The notes beneath the pieces were generated by a model, which worked only from the letters and a program-made list of their open reading frames with translations, was not told the DNA's origin and ran no database searches. Shown piece after piece: positions 33,628-41,992 of a DNA stretch of 64,000 nucleotides (position 1 is the first letter of the stretch; each line of letters opens with the position of its first letter). Made by a program: the position numbers and the translations under genes. Location: NCBI GenBank assembly GCA_910584745.1, contig CAJUDG010000009.1:97262-161261 (forward strand). The letters are read 5' to 3'. This DNA comes from an uncultured Eubacteriales bacterium (GTDB lineage Bacteria; Bacillota; Clostridia; Oscillospirales; Acutalibacteraceae).

Positions 33628-34673
33628 TGGGTAAGCACGCGAATATAGCCATATTTGTGCCCCATCTGGGCTGCCCAAGGCAGTGCAGCTTCTGCGAGCA
33701 GAGGACCATCACCGGGCGGCAGGACGCGCCGGGGCCGGAGGACGTGCTCAGTGCGGCGAAGACGGCGGCGGGGTCCCTTGAGGACTGCTCTGAGACCGAG
33801 GTGGCCTTTTTCGGGGGGAGCTTTACGGCCATAGACCGGGGGTATATGCTCTCACTGCTGGAGGCGGCGAAATGGGCCGTGGAGAGGTACGGCTTCAAGG
33901 GCGTCAGGTGCTCCACGAGGCCGGACGCTGTAGACCCGGAGGTGCTGGATATTTTGAAGGCGCATAGGGTCACGGCGGTGGAGCTGGGGGCCCAGTCCAT
34001 GGACGACGGGGTGCTTCTGGCCAACAGGCGGGGGCATACTGCGGAGGACACAAGGAGAGCGGCGGGGCTTATACGCCGGGCCGGGCTTGAGCTGGGATTG
34101 CAGATGATGACCGGGCTCTATAAGAGCACGCCGGAGAAGGACCTTGAGACCGCCAGGGAGTTTTTGAAGCTTTTGCCCGCGACGGTGCGGGTGTACCCGA
34201 CGATAGTGCTGCCGGGGACGGAGCTTTGCCGGCTTTATGAGGCCGGGGAGTACAGGCCGGAGGAGCTCCCGGAGGCCGTGGAGCTGTGCGCGGAGCTTCT
34301 GGAGATGTTCGAGGGCGCGGGCGTGCGGGTGATACGCATGGGGCTGCACCCGGGGCGGGAGCTGGAGGAGCGGATGGCGGCGGGGCCTTACCATCAGGCG
34401 TTCCGGCAGCTTGTTGAGAGCGAAAGGCTTCTGAGACGAATTGTGGAGGAGTTGGGGAAACCGGGGCGGTACGAAGTAAGGGTAAACCCCCGGGATATCT
34501 CCACGGCCCTGGGGCAGGGCAGGGCGAACGTAAAGCGACTTGAAGCCGAAGGTTACACAGCGACGTTCATTCAGGACGCGAGCGTGGATAGAGGAAACTT
34601 AAAAGTTTCGCCCGCCTTTTCAAAGGCGGTGGGGGTGGAGGGGGCAAAGCCCCATCCCCGCCGGAGGCTTTAA
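33627..34673 (+). CDS. Radical SAM protein (Elp3-like domain)
   Basis: 348 residues. The iron-sulfur site is HLGCPRQCSFCEQRTITG (CxxxCxxC, cysteines near 15, 19 and 22), followed by AFFGGSFTAIDRGYML and LQMMTGLYKSTPEKDLETAR, an Elp3/HemN-like order. Gene position between rnc and smc is common in Clostridia; the reaction is unknown. The first base of its ATG is the last base of the rnc stop. The last 24 codons (KVSPAFSKAVGVEGAKPHPR and on) come from the GC-rich intergenic repeat, so the natural C-terminus was probably overwritten. Confidence 0.85.
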   Translation: MGKHANIAIFVPHLGCPRQCSFCEQRTITGRQDAPGPEDVLSAAKTAAGSLEDCSETEVAFFGGSFTAIDRGYMLSLLEAAKWAVERYGFKGVRCSTRPDAVDPEVLDILKAHRVTAVELGAQSMDDGVLLANRRGHTAEDTRRAAGLIRRAGLELGLQMMTGLYKSTPEKDLETAREFLKLLPATVRVYPTIVLPGTELCRLYEAGEYRPEELPEAVELCAELLEMFEGAGVRVIRMGLHPGRELEERMAAGPYHQAFRQLVESERLLRRIVEELGKPGRYEVRVNPRDISTALGQGRANVKRLEAEGYTATFIQDASVDRGNLKVSPAFSKAVGVEGAKPHPRRRL

Positions 34674-34684
34674 ACGTGCAAAAA
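34602..34684 (+). repeat. GC-rich palindromic repeat, copy 4, overlapping a gene end
   Basis: AAAGTTTCGCCCGCCTTTTC, AAAGGCGGTGGGGGTGGAGG, GGGCAAAGCCCCATCCCCGC, CGGAGGCTTTAAACGTGCAAAA. Matches copy 2 in the left half and all copies in the GGGGGCAAAGCCCC and CCGCCGGAGGC blocks. Encodes the C-terminus of the radical SAM gene. Confidence 0.85.
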
Positions 34685-34689
34685 GAATT

Positions 34690-34716
34690 CAGGCATTTCA
34701 CAGAGTGAAATGCCTG
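34690..34716 (+). terminator. Hairpin before the P-loop kinase gene
   Basis: CAGGCATTTC pairs with GAAATGCCTG around a short loop. No T-run, so termination is uncertain; may instead be a processing site in the rnc-smc transcript. Confidence 0.4.
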
Positions 34717-34741
34717 ACAGAACTACTTAAAGGAGAAATCT

Positions 34742-35233
34742 ATGCAAAAGCTTATAATCCTCAGCGGCTCGCCCTGCGTGGGCAAGAGCGCGGCGGGAGA
34801 TATATTGTTCCAGATGTACGAGAACTCGGCATACCTGGACGGCGACTGGTGCTGGTGCGTGAACCCCTTCAGGCTGGACGACCCGAGACTTCGGGAGGGT
34901 GACAAGGCTATGTCGATGGTGCTGTCGAACTATCTTCGGCTGGGGTTTGAGTATGTGGTGTTCTGCTCGGTGGTGGCCATGTATGAGAATATCCGGGAGG
35001 GCATCCTCCGGGACATTGCCGGGGAGGGCTATCAGGTGATAGGCTTCACCCTGACCTGCTCGGAGGAGACGCTGAGAGAGCGGCACAGCAAGCGCGGCGA
35101 TAAGAACGAGTGCTCTATGGAGTGGCTGAGACTGCCGCACTATCCGGGGGACCATGTGATATATACCGACGGCAAGACGCCGGGAGAAGTTGCGCTTATG
35201 TGCAAGGAGATAATCGACGGCTATAGAGATTAA
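34742..35233 (+). CDS. P-loop kinase-like ATPase
   Basis: 163 residues. Walker A LIILSGSPCVGKSAAGD (GxxxxGKS near 9-16), LDGDWCWCVNPF with the Walker-B-like acid, and lid-type arginines (ERHSKRGDKNE). Resembles small-molecule or nucleoside kinases of the AAA_33/zeta-like type. Substrate unknown. ATG with AAGGAG upstream. Separates the radical SAM gene from smc; not a usual member of this operon. Confidence 0.75.
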   Translation: MQKLIILSGSPCVGKSAAGDILFQMYENSAYLDGDWCWCVNPFRLDDPRLREGDKAMSMVLSNYLRLGFEYVVFCSVVAMYENIREGILRDIAGEGYQVIGFTLTCSEETLRERHSKRGDKNECSMEWLRLPHYPGDHVIYTDGKTPGEVALMCKEIIDGYRD

Positions 35234-35270
35234 AACTGCAAGCCTCATTTGAGCAAGGAGACTTACCTCG

Positions 35271-38200
35271 ATGATATTGAAATCGCTGGAGCTGCAGGGC
35301 TTCAAGACCTTCCCGGATAAGACCACGCTGTCCTTTGAGAGGGGCATAACCTCGGTTGTGGGACCAAACGGCAGCGGAAAGAGCAATATAAGCGACGCCA
35401 TGCGCTGGGTGCTGGGGGAGCAGTCCCTCAGGTCCCTGCGCTGCTCCAAGATGGAGGACGTTATCTTCGGCGGCACGCCGCAGCGGCGTGCGCTGGGCTT
35501 TGCCGAGGTCACACTGACCATAGACAACGCCGACCGGGCCCTGCCCTTTGACAACGACCAGGTGGCCATAACCCGCCGGTACTATAGGTCCGGGGAGAGC
35601 GAGTATCTTATCAACAAGAATACGGTGCGCCTTAGGGACATAAACGAGCTGTTTATGGACACTGGGCTGGGCCGGGACGGCTACTCCATCATAGGCCAGG
35701 GCAAGATCGACAGCATCGTGGCCGCCCGCTCGGAGGACCGGCGGGAGATATTCGAGGAGGCGGCGGGCATATCCCGCTACCGCTACCGCAAGGAGGAGGC
35801 CGAGAGAAGGCTATCTAGGGCCGAGGAGAACCTTGTGCGCCTTCGGGACATTTTAAGCGAGCTTGAGGGCCGGGTGGGCCCCCTGAAGGAGCAGGCCGAG
35901 AAGGCGGAGAAGTTTATCGAGTACGACGGGGAGAAGAAGGGCCTTGAGATAGGCATCTGGCTCGAGACCCTGCGCCGGTCCGCCCAGGGCATTAGAGAGC
36001 ACAGGGACAAGATAGACCTTGCCGGGGCACAGCACAGGCAGATAGAGAGGGAGCTTGAGGAGATAGCCCGGCGCACCGAGGAGAACCTGCGGGAGGTGAA
36101 CGGCTGCACCGCCGCCATGGACGGTGCCCGGAACGAGGCCGCTTCCCTTGACGAGCAGGCCGTCAGGGCCGAGGGCGAGGTGGGGCTTCTGGAGCAGGAG
36201 ATAGCCCATAACGCCCAGGATATCTTAAGGCTGGAGGGTCAGATAGAGGCCGCCCTGCAGTCCAGAGAGGACACACAGAGGGAGATAGAGGACAAGCGCA
36301 CCCAGCTTGCGGAGCAGGAGCGGCGCATTGAGGACAGCAGGAAAAAGCTTCAGGACTTCACCCTGACCCTTGAGGAGCTGAGAATGGGCGCGGATCAGGC
36401 CACCAGGGAGATAGAGCTGGCGGCGGCAAAATTGGCCGGGGTCAACGCAAGCCTCTCTGAGGAGCGGGTGAAGATAAGCTCGGCCCAGTCCTCCATGGAG
36501 GAGATACTGCGCCGGGCCCAGGCCGTGGAGGAGAGCGTACGACAGACGGCGGAGCGCCAGGAGGCCGCCGAGAAGGAGGGCCGGGAGCTCTCGGAGCTGT
36601 TGGATGGCATAGAGACGGAGATAGCCGCCAGGGAGAACGCTGTAAAGGGCTATCAGCTGCGCCTTGAGAGCCGCAGGCGAAAGGTGCAGCAGAACAAGGA
36701 TCAGGTGGACAAGCTGACCCTTGACACCAACGAGCAGCTAAGGCGCGCGAAGCTCCTGGAGGACCTGGAGCGCAGCATGGAGGGCTTCGGCCAGAGCGTC
36801 AAGGCCGTGATGAGAGAGTCGGGGCGCGGGATGCTAAAGGGTATCTGCGGGCCGGTGACCAGGGTAATCAAGGTCCCCGGGGAGTATGCCGTGGCCATTG
36901 AGACCGCCCTGGGCGCGGCCATGCAGAATATCGTGGTGGAGACCGAGGGGGACGCCAAGGCCGCCATCGGCTTTCTAAAGCAGCGGGACCAGGGCCGGGC
37001 CACCTTCCTGCCCCTGACCACGGTGAAGGGCCGGACCATGGACAGGCGGGAGATGGAGGATATCCCCGGCTTTGTGGGAATAGCCTCGGAGCTCTGCGGC
37101 TGTGAGGAGCGCTTTGAGGGCATAAAGGCTTCGCTTCTGGGCCGTGTGGCCGTGGCTGAGGACCTGGACAGCGCGGTCTCTATCGCAAAGCGCACCGGCT
37201 ACAGATACCGGGTGGTGAGCCTGGACGGCCAGGTGGTGAACGCCGGGGGCTCGCTGACCGGCGGCTCTAGGGCCAAGAACTCGGGGCTTTTGAGCCGGGC
37301 CGGGGAGATAGAGCGCATAAGGGCCAAGGCGGCGGGCCTTCGGGAGCAGACGGAGAAGGCTGCCATAGCCCTTAAGGAGAGCCAGCAGGAGCTGTCCGCC
37401 TGCGAGGCGGAGCTGGACGCGGCCCAGGGAGAGCTGGGCACCTTGCAGGACGAGCGCACCAAGGTCACCGCGGAGCTCTCTGCGGCCGGCCGGGAGCTGG
37501 AGAGCATAAGGCAGAGCGCCGGGGAGCTCCAAAAGGAACGGGCCAGCGCCGGAGAGCGGCTTGAGGCCCTGAACAGCGCCCAGCAGGAGAGCAGGGAGCG
37601 GCTTGAGGCCCTGGAGCGGGAGGCGGAGGACTGGCAGGAAAAGAGCCGGGCCCTGACCGGCGACAGGCAGGAGCAGCTGGACCGCTGCGACCAGATAGGA
37701 GAGACGGTCCAGGCCCTTAGGATGGAGGAGTTCTCCGCCAGAAAGGACCGGGACGCCCTTACGGAGGCCCTGCGGGAGCTTGCGGCCCGGCAGGACGGCT
37801 CCAGCGGCGAGCAGCAGCGGCTTTTAGAGGAGATAGGGGCCCTTGAGGAGAAGAACGGGGGCCTTAAGGAGGACATACTAAGACAGAAGGAGCAGATAGA
37901 GTCCCTGAGGGCCTTGGCCCGGGACAAGCGGGCAGAGGTCCAGGAGCAGGCCGAAAGGCGAGGGGAGCTTGAGCGGGAATCCGCCCAGCTGAGAAGCGCC
38001 GAGCGGGACGCCCTGGCCCGCCGGGAGAGCGCCGCCGGGGAGCTTGCAAGGCTTCAGGAGCGGGAGGGGAACCTTCAGAAGGAGTACGACGGCCTTACGA
38101 ACCGGCTCTGGGAGGAGTACGAGTTGACCCGCCGGGAGGCCGAGGAGGTGGCCGCGGAGATAGACGACCTTCAAAAGGCCCAGCGCAGGCTCGCGGAACT

Positions 38201-38834
38201 TAAGAACAAGATAAAGGCCCTGGGCGCGGTGAACGTTGGGGCCGTGGTGGAGTATAAGGAGGTCTCTGAGCGGTATGACTTCCTCAGTAAGCAGGTGGGG
38301 GACGCGGAGAAGTCCAAGAAGGAGCTTCTGGACCTGATAACCCAGCTTACGGGGGCCATGCAGGAGCAGTTTATAGAGCGCTTCGGCAAGATAAACGAGA
38401 ACTTCGGCCATATCTTCCGGGAGCTTTTCGGCGGGGGAGCCGCCGAGCTCAGCTTCTCGGACCCGGAGAACGTGCTGACCTCCGGCATAGACATAAAGGT
38501 CCACCCCCCGGGGAAGATAGTGACCCATATCGAGTCGCTGTCCGGCGGGGAGAAGGCCCTGGTGGCCATATCCATATACTTTGCCATAATGCGGGTGAAC
38601 CCGCCGCCCTTCTGCGTGCTGGACGAGATAGAGGCCGCCCTGGACGACGTGAACGTCACGAGGTTCGCACAATACTTACGCCGCATGACCGGCAGGAGCC
38701 AGTTCATCACCATCACACATAGGCGCGGCACCATGGAGGGGTCGGATATGCTGTATGGGGTGACCATGCAGGATCAGGGGATCAGTAAGCTGCTGGCGCT
38801 GAGGACGGATGAGGCGGCGGAGTATGGGAGCTAG
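35271..38834 (+). CDS. smc: Chromosome segregation protein SMC
   Basis: 1187 residues, standard length. Walker A VVGPNGSGKSNISDAMRWVL near 28-47, a first coiled coil (about 165-500), hinge (about 510-670, with LKGICGPVTRVIKVPGEYAV and TGGSRAKNSGLLSRAGEIER), second coiled coil (about 680-1020), signature IESLSGGEKALVAISIYFAI and Walker B FCVLDEIEAALDD near 1115. Forms the condensin ring with ScpA and ScpB. Coiled coils are rich in Glu, Arg and Ala. Confidence 0.97.
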   Translation: MILKSLELQGFKTFPDKTTLSFERGITSVVGPNGSGKSNISDAMRWVLGEQSLRSLRCSKMEDVIFGGTPQRRALGFAEVTLTIDNADRALPFDNDQVAITRRYYRSGESEYLINKNTVRLRDINELFMDTGLGRDGYSIIGQGKIDSIVAARSEDRREIFEEAAGISRYRYRKEEAERRLSRAEENLVRLRDILSELEGRVGPLKEQAEKAEKFIEYDGEKKGLEIGIWLETLRRSAQGIREHRDKIDLAGAQHRQIERELEEIARRTEENLREVNGCTAAMDGARNEAASLDEQAVRAEGEVGLLEQEIAHNAQDILRLEGQIEAALQSREDTQREIEDKRTQLAEQERRIEDSRKKLQDFTLTLEELRMGADQATREIELAAAKLAGVNASLSEERVKISSAQSSMEEILRRAQAVEESVRQTAERQEAAEKEGRELSELLDGIETEIAARENAVKGYQLRLESRRRKVQQNKDQVDKLTLDTNEQLRRAKLLEDLERSMEGFGQSVKAVMRESGRGMLKGICGPVTRVIKVPGEYAVAIETALGAAMQNIVVETEGDAKAAIGFLKQRDQGRATFLPLTTVKGRTMDRREMEDIPGFVGIASELCGCEERFEGIKASLLGRVAVAEDLDSAVSIAKRTGYRYRVVSLDGQVVNAGGSLTGGSRAKNSGLLSRAGEIERIRAKAAGLREQTEKAAIALKESQQELSACEAELDAAQGELGTLQDERTKVTAELSAAGRELESIRQSAGELQKERASAGERLEALNSAQQESRERLEALEREAEDWQEKSRALTGDRQEQLDRCDQIGETVQALRMEEFSARKDRDALTEALRELAARQDGSSGEQQRLLEEIGALEEKNGGLKEDILRQKEQIESLRALARDKRAEVQEQAERRGELERESAQLRSAERDALARRESAAGELARLQEREGNLQKEYDGLTNRLWEEYELTRREAEEVAAEIDDLQKAQRRLAELKNKIKALGAVNVGAVVEYKEVSERYDFLSKQVGDAEKSKKELLDLITQLTGAMQEQFIERFGKINENFGHIFRELFGGGAAELSFSDPENVLTSGIDIKVHPPGKIVTHIESLSGGEKALVAISIYFAIMRVNPPPFCVLDEIEAALDDVNVTRFAQYLRRMTGRSQFITITHRRGTMEGSDMLYGVTMQDQGISKLLALRTDEAAEYGS

Positions 38835-38992
38835 TATTTTTCAGACACTATAGAAAGGCGGGTTTGCAGTCTGCCGGTGAAACAGCTCAAGCTGGTGCAG
38901 GCCTGGGCGGTGATACATGAGGACGAGCTGTATGCCGCCTGGAATAACGCAGTGAGGAATATTCCCTTTGGGAAGATAGAGCCGCTGAAATA
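38835..38992 (+). pseudogene. C-terminal remnant of a DUF4160 gene
   Basis: An open frame directly after the smc stop reads SLPVKQLKLVQAWAVIHEDE then LYAAWNNAVRN and ends PFGKIEPLK. This is the second half of DUF4160; the first 40 or so residues (normally IRMYxxxHxPPHFH) are absent and there is no start codon with a binding site. It sits just before a DUF2442 gene, its usual partner. Confidence 0.65.
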
Positions 38993-39004
38993 AGGAGGGT
39001 ATCT

Positions 39005-39304
39005 ATGCGCATAGTGGATGGGGTGGCCTATGCCGACAGCGCCGCGCAGGAAGTGAAGGTCCTGGATATCAGGACACTGGAGGAGTATAAGCTTTGGCTT
39101 CGGTTCAGCAACGGGGAGACGGGGGTGTTTGACTTCTCTCCGCTGCTTAAGTATGACGGGTTTGCTTCCCTCAGAGATAAAGAGGTTTTTAGCAGAGTGG
39201 AGGTCGAATACGGCGTTCCCATATGGAACGGCGGAGAAACGGATATATCGCCGAAGTACCTTTACGATAATTTTATGAGATCAACTGTGCAGGAGGAGGC
39301 ATAA
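39005..39304 (+). CDS. DUF2442 family protein
   Basis: 99 residues. The core VKVLDIRTLEEYKLWLRFSN, FDFSPLLKYDGFASLRDKEV and VPIWNGGETDISPKYLYDN fits DUF2442. These small proteins commonly follow DUF4160 genes, and the pair behaves like an accessory or toxin-antitoxin-like module; function is not established. Ribosome binding site AAGGAGGG. With its partner truncated, it may be an orphan. It is inserted between smc and ftsY, and its tail carries the AGGAGG for ftsY. Confidence 0.8.
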   Translation: MRIVDGVAYADSAAQEVKVLDIRTLEEYKLWLRFSNGETGVFDFSPLLKYDGFASLRDKEVFSRVEVEYGVPIWNGGETDISPKYLYDNFMRSTVQEEA

Positions 39305-39305
39305 A

Positions 39306-40496
39306 ATGGGAATCTTTGAAAAAATACGCCAGGGCCTGAAAAAGACCCGGGACAGCATCTCCGGGCAGATAGCCCAGATGGTGAACTCGTTTACGAAGAT
39401 AGACGAGGAGCTTTTTGAGGAGCTTGAGGAGCTTCTGGTCATGGGCGACGTGGGCATGGACACCGCGGAGTTCATCACCGGGGAACTGAGAAGGGTAATT
39501 AAAGAGAAGGGCATCACGGACCCGGCGCTGATAATGGACGAGCTGCAGGGCATCGTCCGGGAGCTGCTATCCGGGGACTGCGCACTGCATATAGGCACGA
39601 AGCCCTCGGTGATACTGGTGATAGGCGTAAACGGCGTGGGCAAGACCACGGCCATCGGCAAGCTCTCGGCCATGCTTAAGGCCCAGGGCAAGTCGGTGAT
39701 ACTGGGCGCGGCCGACACCTTCCGTGCGGCGGCCATAGAGCAGCTGGAGGTCTGGGCCCAGCGGGCCGGGGTGCCCATGATAAAGCAGGGCGAGGGCTCT
39801 GACCCGGCGGCGGTGGTCTTCGACACCATCGCGGCGGCCAAGGCCAGGGGCTGCGACGTGGTGATATGCGACACGGCGGGCAGGCTTCACAACAAGAAGA
39901 ACCTGATGGACGAGCTAAGTAAGATTTCCCGGATAATCGACCGGGAGCTGCCCGGCTGCGACCGGGAGAACCTGCTGGTGCTGGACGCGGCCACGGGTCA
40001 GAACGCTGTGAATCAGGCCCGGGAGTTCATGGGCGCGGCGGGGATAACCGGCATCGTGCTGACAAAGCTTGACGGCACCCCCAAGGGCGGCGTGGTGCTG
40101 CCCATCAAGCGGGAGCTGGGCCTGCCGGTGAAGTTCATTGGCGTGGGCGAGCAGATAGACGACCTTCAGCCCTTCGACCCGGGGGCCTTCGCGGCGGGGC
40201 TGTTCAACATGGAGGAGCCTGCGGCGGCGGAGGAGCCCGCTGTAAATGAACAGCCTTTACCGAAGCCGGAACCTTTACCGGAGCCCGAGCCCGCACCCGA
40301 AAACGAGAGCCCGGAGGAGAAGCACGCCCGGTTCAGGCGCTTTGCCGAGGAGCTTATGGAGCGTCTTGACAGTAACGAGAGCGTCCGGGACATGCTGCCG
40401 GGGCTGAAAGCCTGGCTTGACGACCGGGAACTGGACCGGGACGACCAGCGCCTTGCCAGGAACCTTATGCTCACCGCCGGGAAGCGGGAGCAGTAA
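39306..40496 (+). CDS. ftsY: Signal recognition particle receptor FtsY, with a long C-terminal extension
   Basis: 396 residues. The N domain (about 1-90) and GTPase G domain: VIGVNGVGKTTAIGKLSAML (G1), ADTFRAAAIEQLEVWAQRAG, CDTAGRLHNKKNLMDEL (G3), TKLDGTPKGG (G4), FIGVGEQIDDLQPFDPGAFA. FtsY normally ends here at about residue 300. This one adds a Pro/Glu-rich linker (300-335) and a helical domain of about 60 residues (SPEEKHARFRRFAEELMERL onward). Docks SRP-bound ribosomes at the membrane. The short N-terminus lacks the acidic A domain. Confidence 0.95.
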   Translation: MGIFEKIRQGLKKTRDSISGQIAQMVNSFTKIDEELFEELEELLVMGDVGMDTAEFITGELRRVIKEKGITDPALIMDELQGIVRELLSGDCALHIGTKPSVILVIGVNGVGKTTAIGKLSAMLKAQGKSVILGAADTFRAAAIEQLEVWAQRAGVPMIKQGEGSDPAAVVFDTIAAAKARGCDVVICDTAGRLHNKKNLMDELSKISRIIDRELPGCDRENLLVLDAATGQNAVNQAREFMGAAGITGIVLTKLDGTPKGGVVLPIKRELGLPVKFIGVGEQIDDLQPFDPGAFAAGLFNMEEPAAAEEPAVNEQPLPKPEPLPEPEPAPENESPEEKHARFRRFAEELMERLDSNESVRDMLPGLKAWLDDRELDRDDQRLARNLMLTAGKREQ

Positions 40497-40514
40497 ATAA
40501 AGGAGCATACTATC

Positions 40515-41093
40515 ATGAAATATGTTATCGCTACCCATAATAAGGGCAAGCTCGTGGAGTTCCAGCGGCTTCTGGAGCCCATGGGCATCGAGGCCGTGAC
40601 CATGGACATCTCGGAGCCCGAGGAGACCGGCAAGACCTTCGCGGAGAACGCCTTTATCAAGGCCGAGGCCGCCTGTAAGGAGACCGGCCTGCCCGCCGTG
40701 GCGGACGATTCGGGGCTCTGCGTGGACTATCTGGGCGGCGCGCCGGGGATATACTCCGCAAGATTCGCCGAGCCGGGCAAAAGAAGGCTGACGGTCCTTG
40801 AAAAGCTAAAGGGCGTGCCGGAGGAGCAGCGTGGGGCCCACTTTGTAAGCTCCGTCTGCTGCGTGTTCCCAAACGGGGATAAGATAGAGGCCGAGGGCAA
40901 GTGCTTCGGCAGGATAGCCTTTGAGAGCCGGGGCGAGAACGGCTTTGGCTACGACTCCATCTTCCAGCAGGGGGACGTGACCTTCGGGGAGCTCTCTGCG
41001 GAGGAGAAGGACCAAAGGAGCCATCGGGGCCACGCCTTCGCGGAGTTTGAGAAGAAGCTGAGGGAGTACCTTAGGGAGAAGGGGGAGCTATGA
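40515..41093 (+). CDS. rdgB: XTP/dITP pyrophosphatase (RdgB/HAM1)
   Basis: 192 residues: YVIATHNKGKLVEFQRLLEP at the start, SEPEETGKTFAENAFIKAEA, VADDSGLCVDYLGGAPGIYS with the catalytic acid, and GYDSIFQQGDVTFGELSAEE. SHRGHAF near the end is the base-recognition motif. Removes inosine and xanthosine triphosphates from the pool. AAGGAG upstream. Confidence 0.96.
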   Translation: MKYVIATHNKGKLVEFQRLLEPMGIEAVTMDISEPEETGKTFAENAFIKAEAACKETGLPAVADDSGLCVDYLGGAPGIYSARFAEPGKRRLTVLEKLKGVPEEQRGAHFVSSVCCVFPNGDKIEAEGKCFGRIAFESRGENGFGYDSIFQQGDVTFGELSAEEKDQRSHRGHAFAEFEKKLREYLREKGEL

Positions 41094-41683
41094 GCGAGGC
41101 CAATACCCCCCGGCTCGAGACGGAGCGGCTGATTCTGCGCCGGTTCACCCCGGAGGACATCCCGGCCATCTATGAGATACTGGGCGACCCGAAGGTAAAC
41201 GAGTTCGTGCCCTTTCGGCTGGGCTCGCCGGAGGATGCCCGGAGGTTCTATGAGGAGCACTACGCCGAAGCGTACCGAAAGCCCCGGGGCTGCGCCTATG
41301 CCATCTGTCTTAAAGAGAGCGGCCAAGTGATAGGCTATATCGGTGCGGCAACGGATGAGCCCTATGACCTGGGCTACGGCCTGCGCCCGGAGTTCTGGCG
41401 GCAGGGCTATGTCAGCGAGGCCGCCAGGGCCGTGACAGAGTGGCTGAAGGAGCAGGGCCTGCCATACGTCACCGCCACCCACGACGTGGAGAACCCCAGG
41501 AGCGGCCGGGTCATGAGGGCCATAGGTATGACCTATAGATACACCTATCACGAGCACTGGGAGGCCGGGGACCGCTGGGTATGGTTTCGGCTGTACCAGC
41601 TGGACCTGAACGGTAAAAACGGCACGTATATGGGCTACTGGGACAAGTACCCGGAGCATAGGATAGAGGAAAATCTTGACTGA
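41090..41683 (+). CDS. GNAT acetyltransferase (RimJ/RimL type)
   Basis: 197 residues. ETERLILRRFTPEDIPAIYE is the usual RimJ-type opening; YDLGYGLRPEFWRQGYVSEA is the acetyl-CoA-binding beta4-alpha3 region, and VENPRSGRVMRAIGMTYRYT follows. Acceptor (protein N-terminus or small molecule) unknown. Overlaps rdgB by four bases. Confidence 0.85.
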   Translation: MSEANTPRLETERLILRRFTPEDIPAIYEILGDPKVNEFVPFRLGSPEDARRFYEEHYAEAYRKPRGCAYAICLKESGQVIGYIGAATDEPYDLGYGLRPEFWRQGYVSEAARAVTEWLKEQGLPYVTATHDVENPRSGRVMRAIGMTYRYTYHEHWEAGDRWVWFRLYQLDLNGKNGTYMGYWDKYPEHRIEENLD

Positions 41684-41698
41684 AATGAGGGATATATC

Positions 41699-41992
41699 TT
41701 GACAAGCAAGCAGCGGGCGTACCTGCGCTCCCTGGCCGTCAGTGAGGACACCATACTGTACGTGGGCAAGTCCGGCCTGGGGCCGGAGGTCTTTAAGGAG
41801 GCCGGGGACGCCATTAAAAAGCGGGAGCTCATAAAGGGCCGGGTGCTGCCCGACACCTGCCCCAGCACCCCCAGGGAGGCCGCCGAGGAGATAGCCGCCG
41901 CCACTGGCTCGGAGGTGGTGCAGGTGATAGGCAGCAGGTTCGTGCTCTATAAGCCGGACCCAAAAGAGCCCAGGATAAAGCTGCCAAAATGA
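41699..41992 (+). CDS. yhbY: CRM-domain RNA-binding protein YhbY
   Basis: 97 residues, full length: KQRAYLRSLAVSEDTILYVG, a GLGPEVFKEAGDAIKKRELI segment and GSRFVLYKPDPKEPRIKLP. Associates with pre-50S ribosomal particles. TTG start with GAGGGAT upstream; overlaps nadD by four bases. Confidence 0.9.
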   Translation: MTSKQRAYLRSLAVSEDTILYVGKSGLGPEVFKEAGDAIKKRELIKGRVLPDTCPSTPREAAEEIAAATGSEVVQVIGSRFVLYKPDPKEPRIKLPK

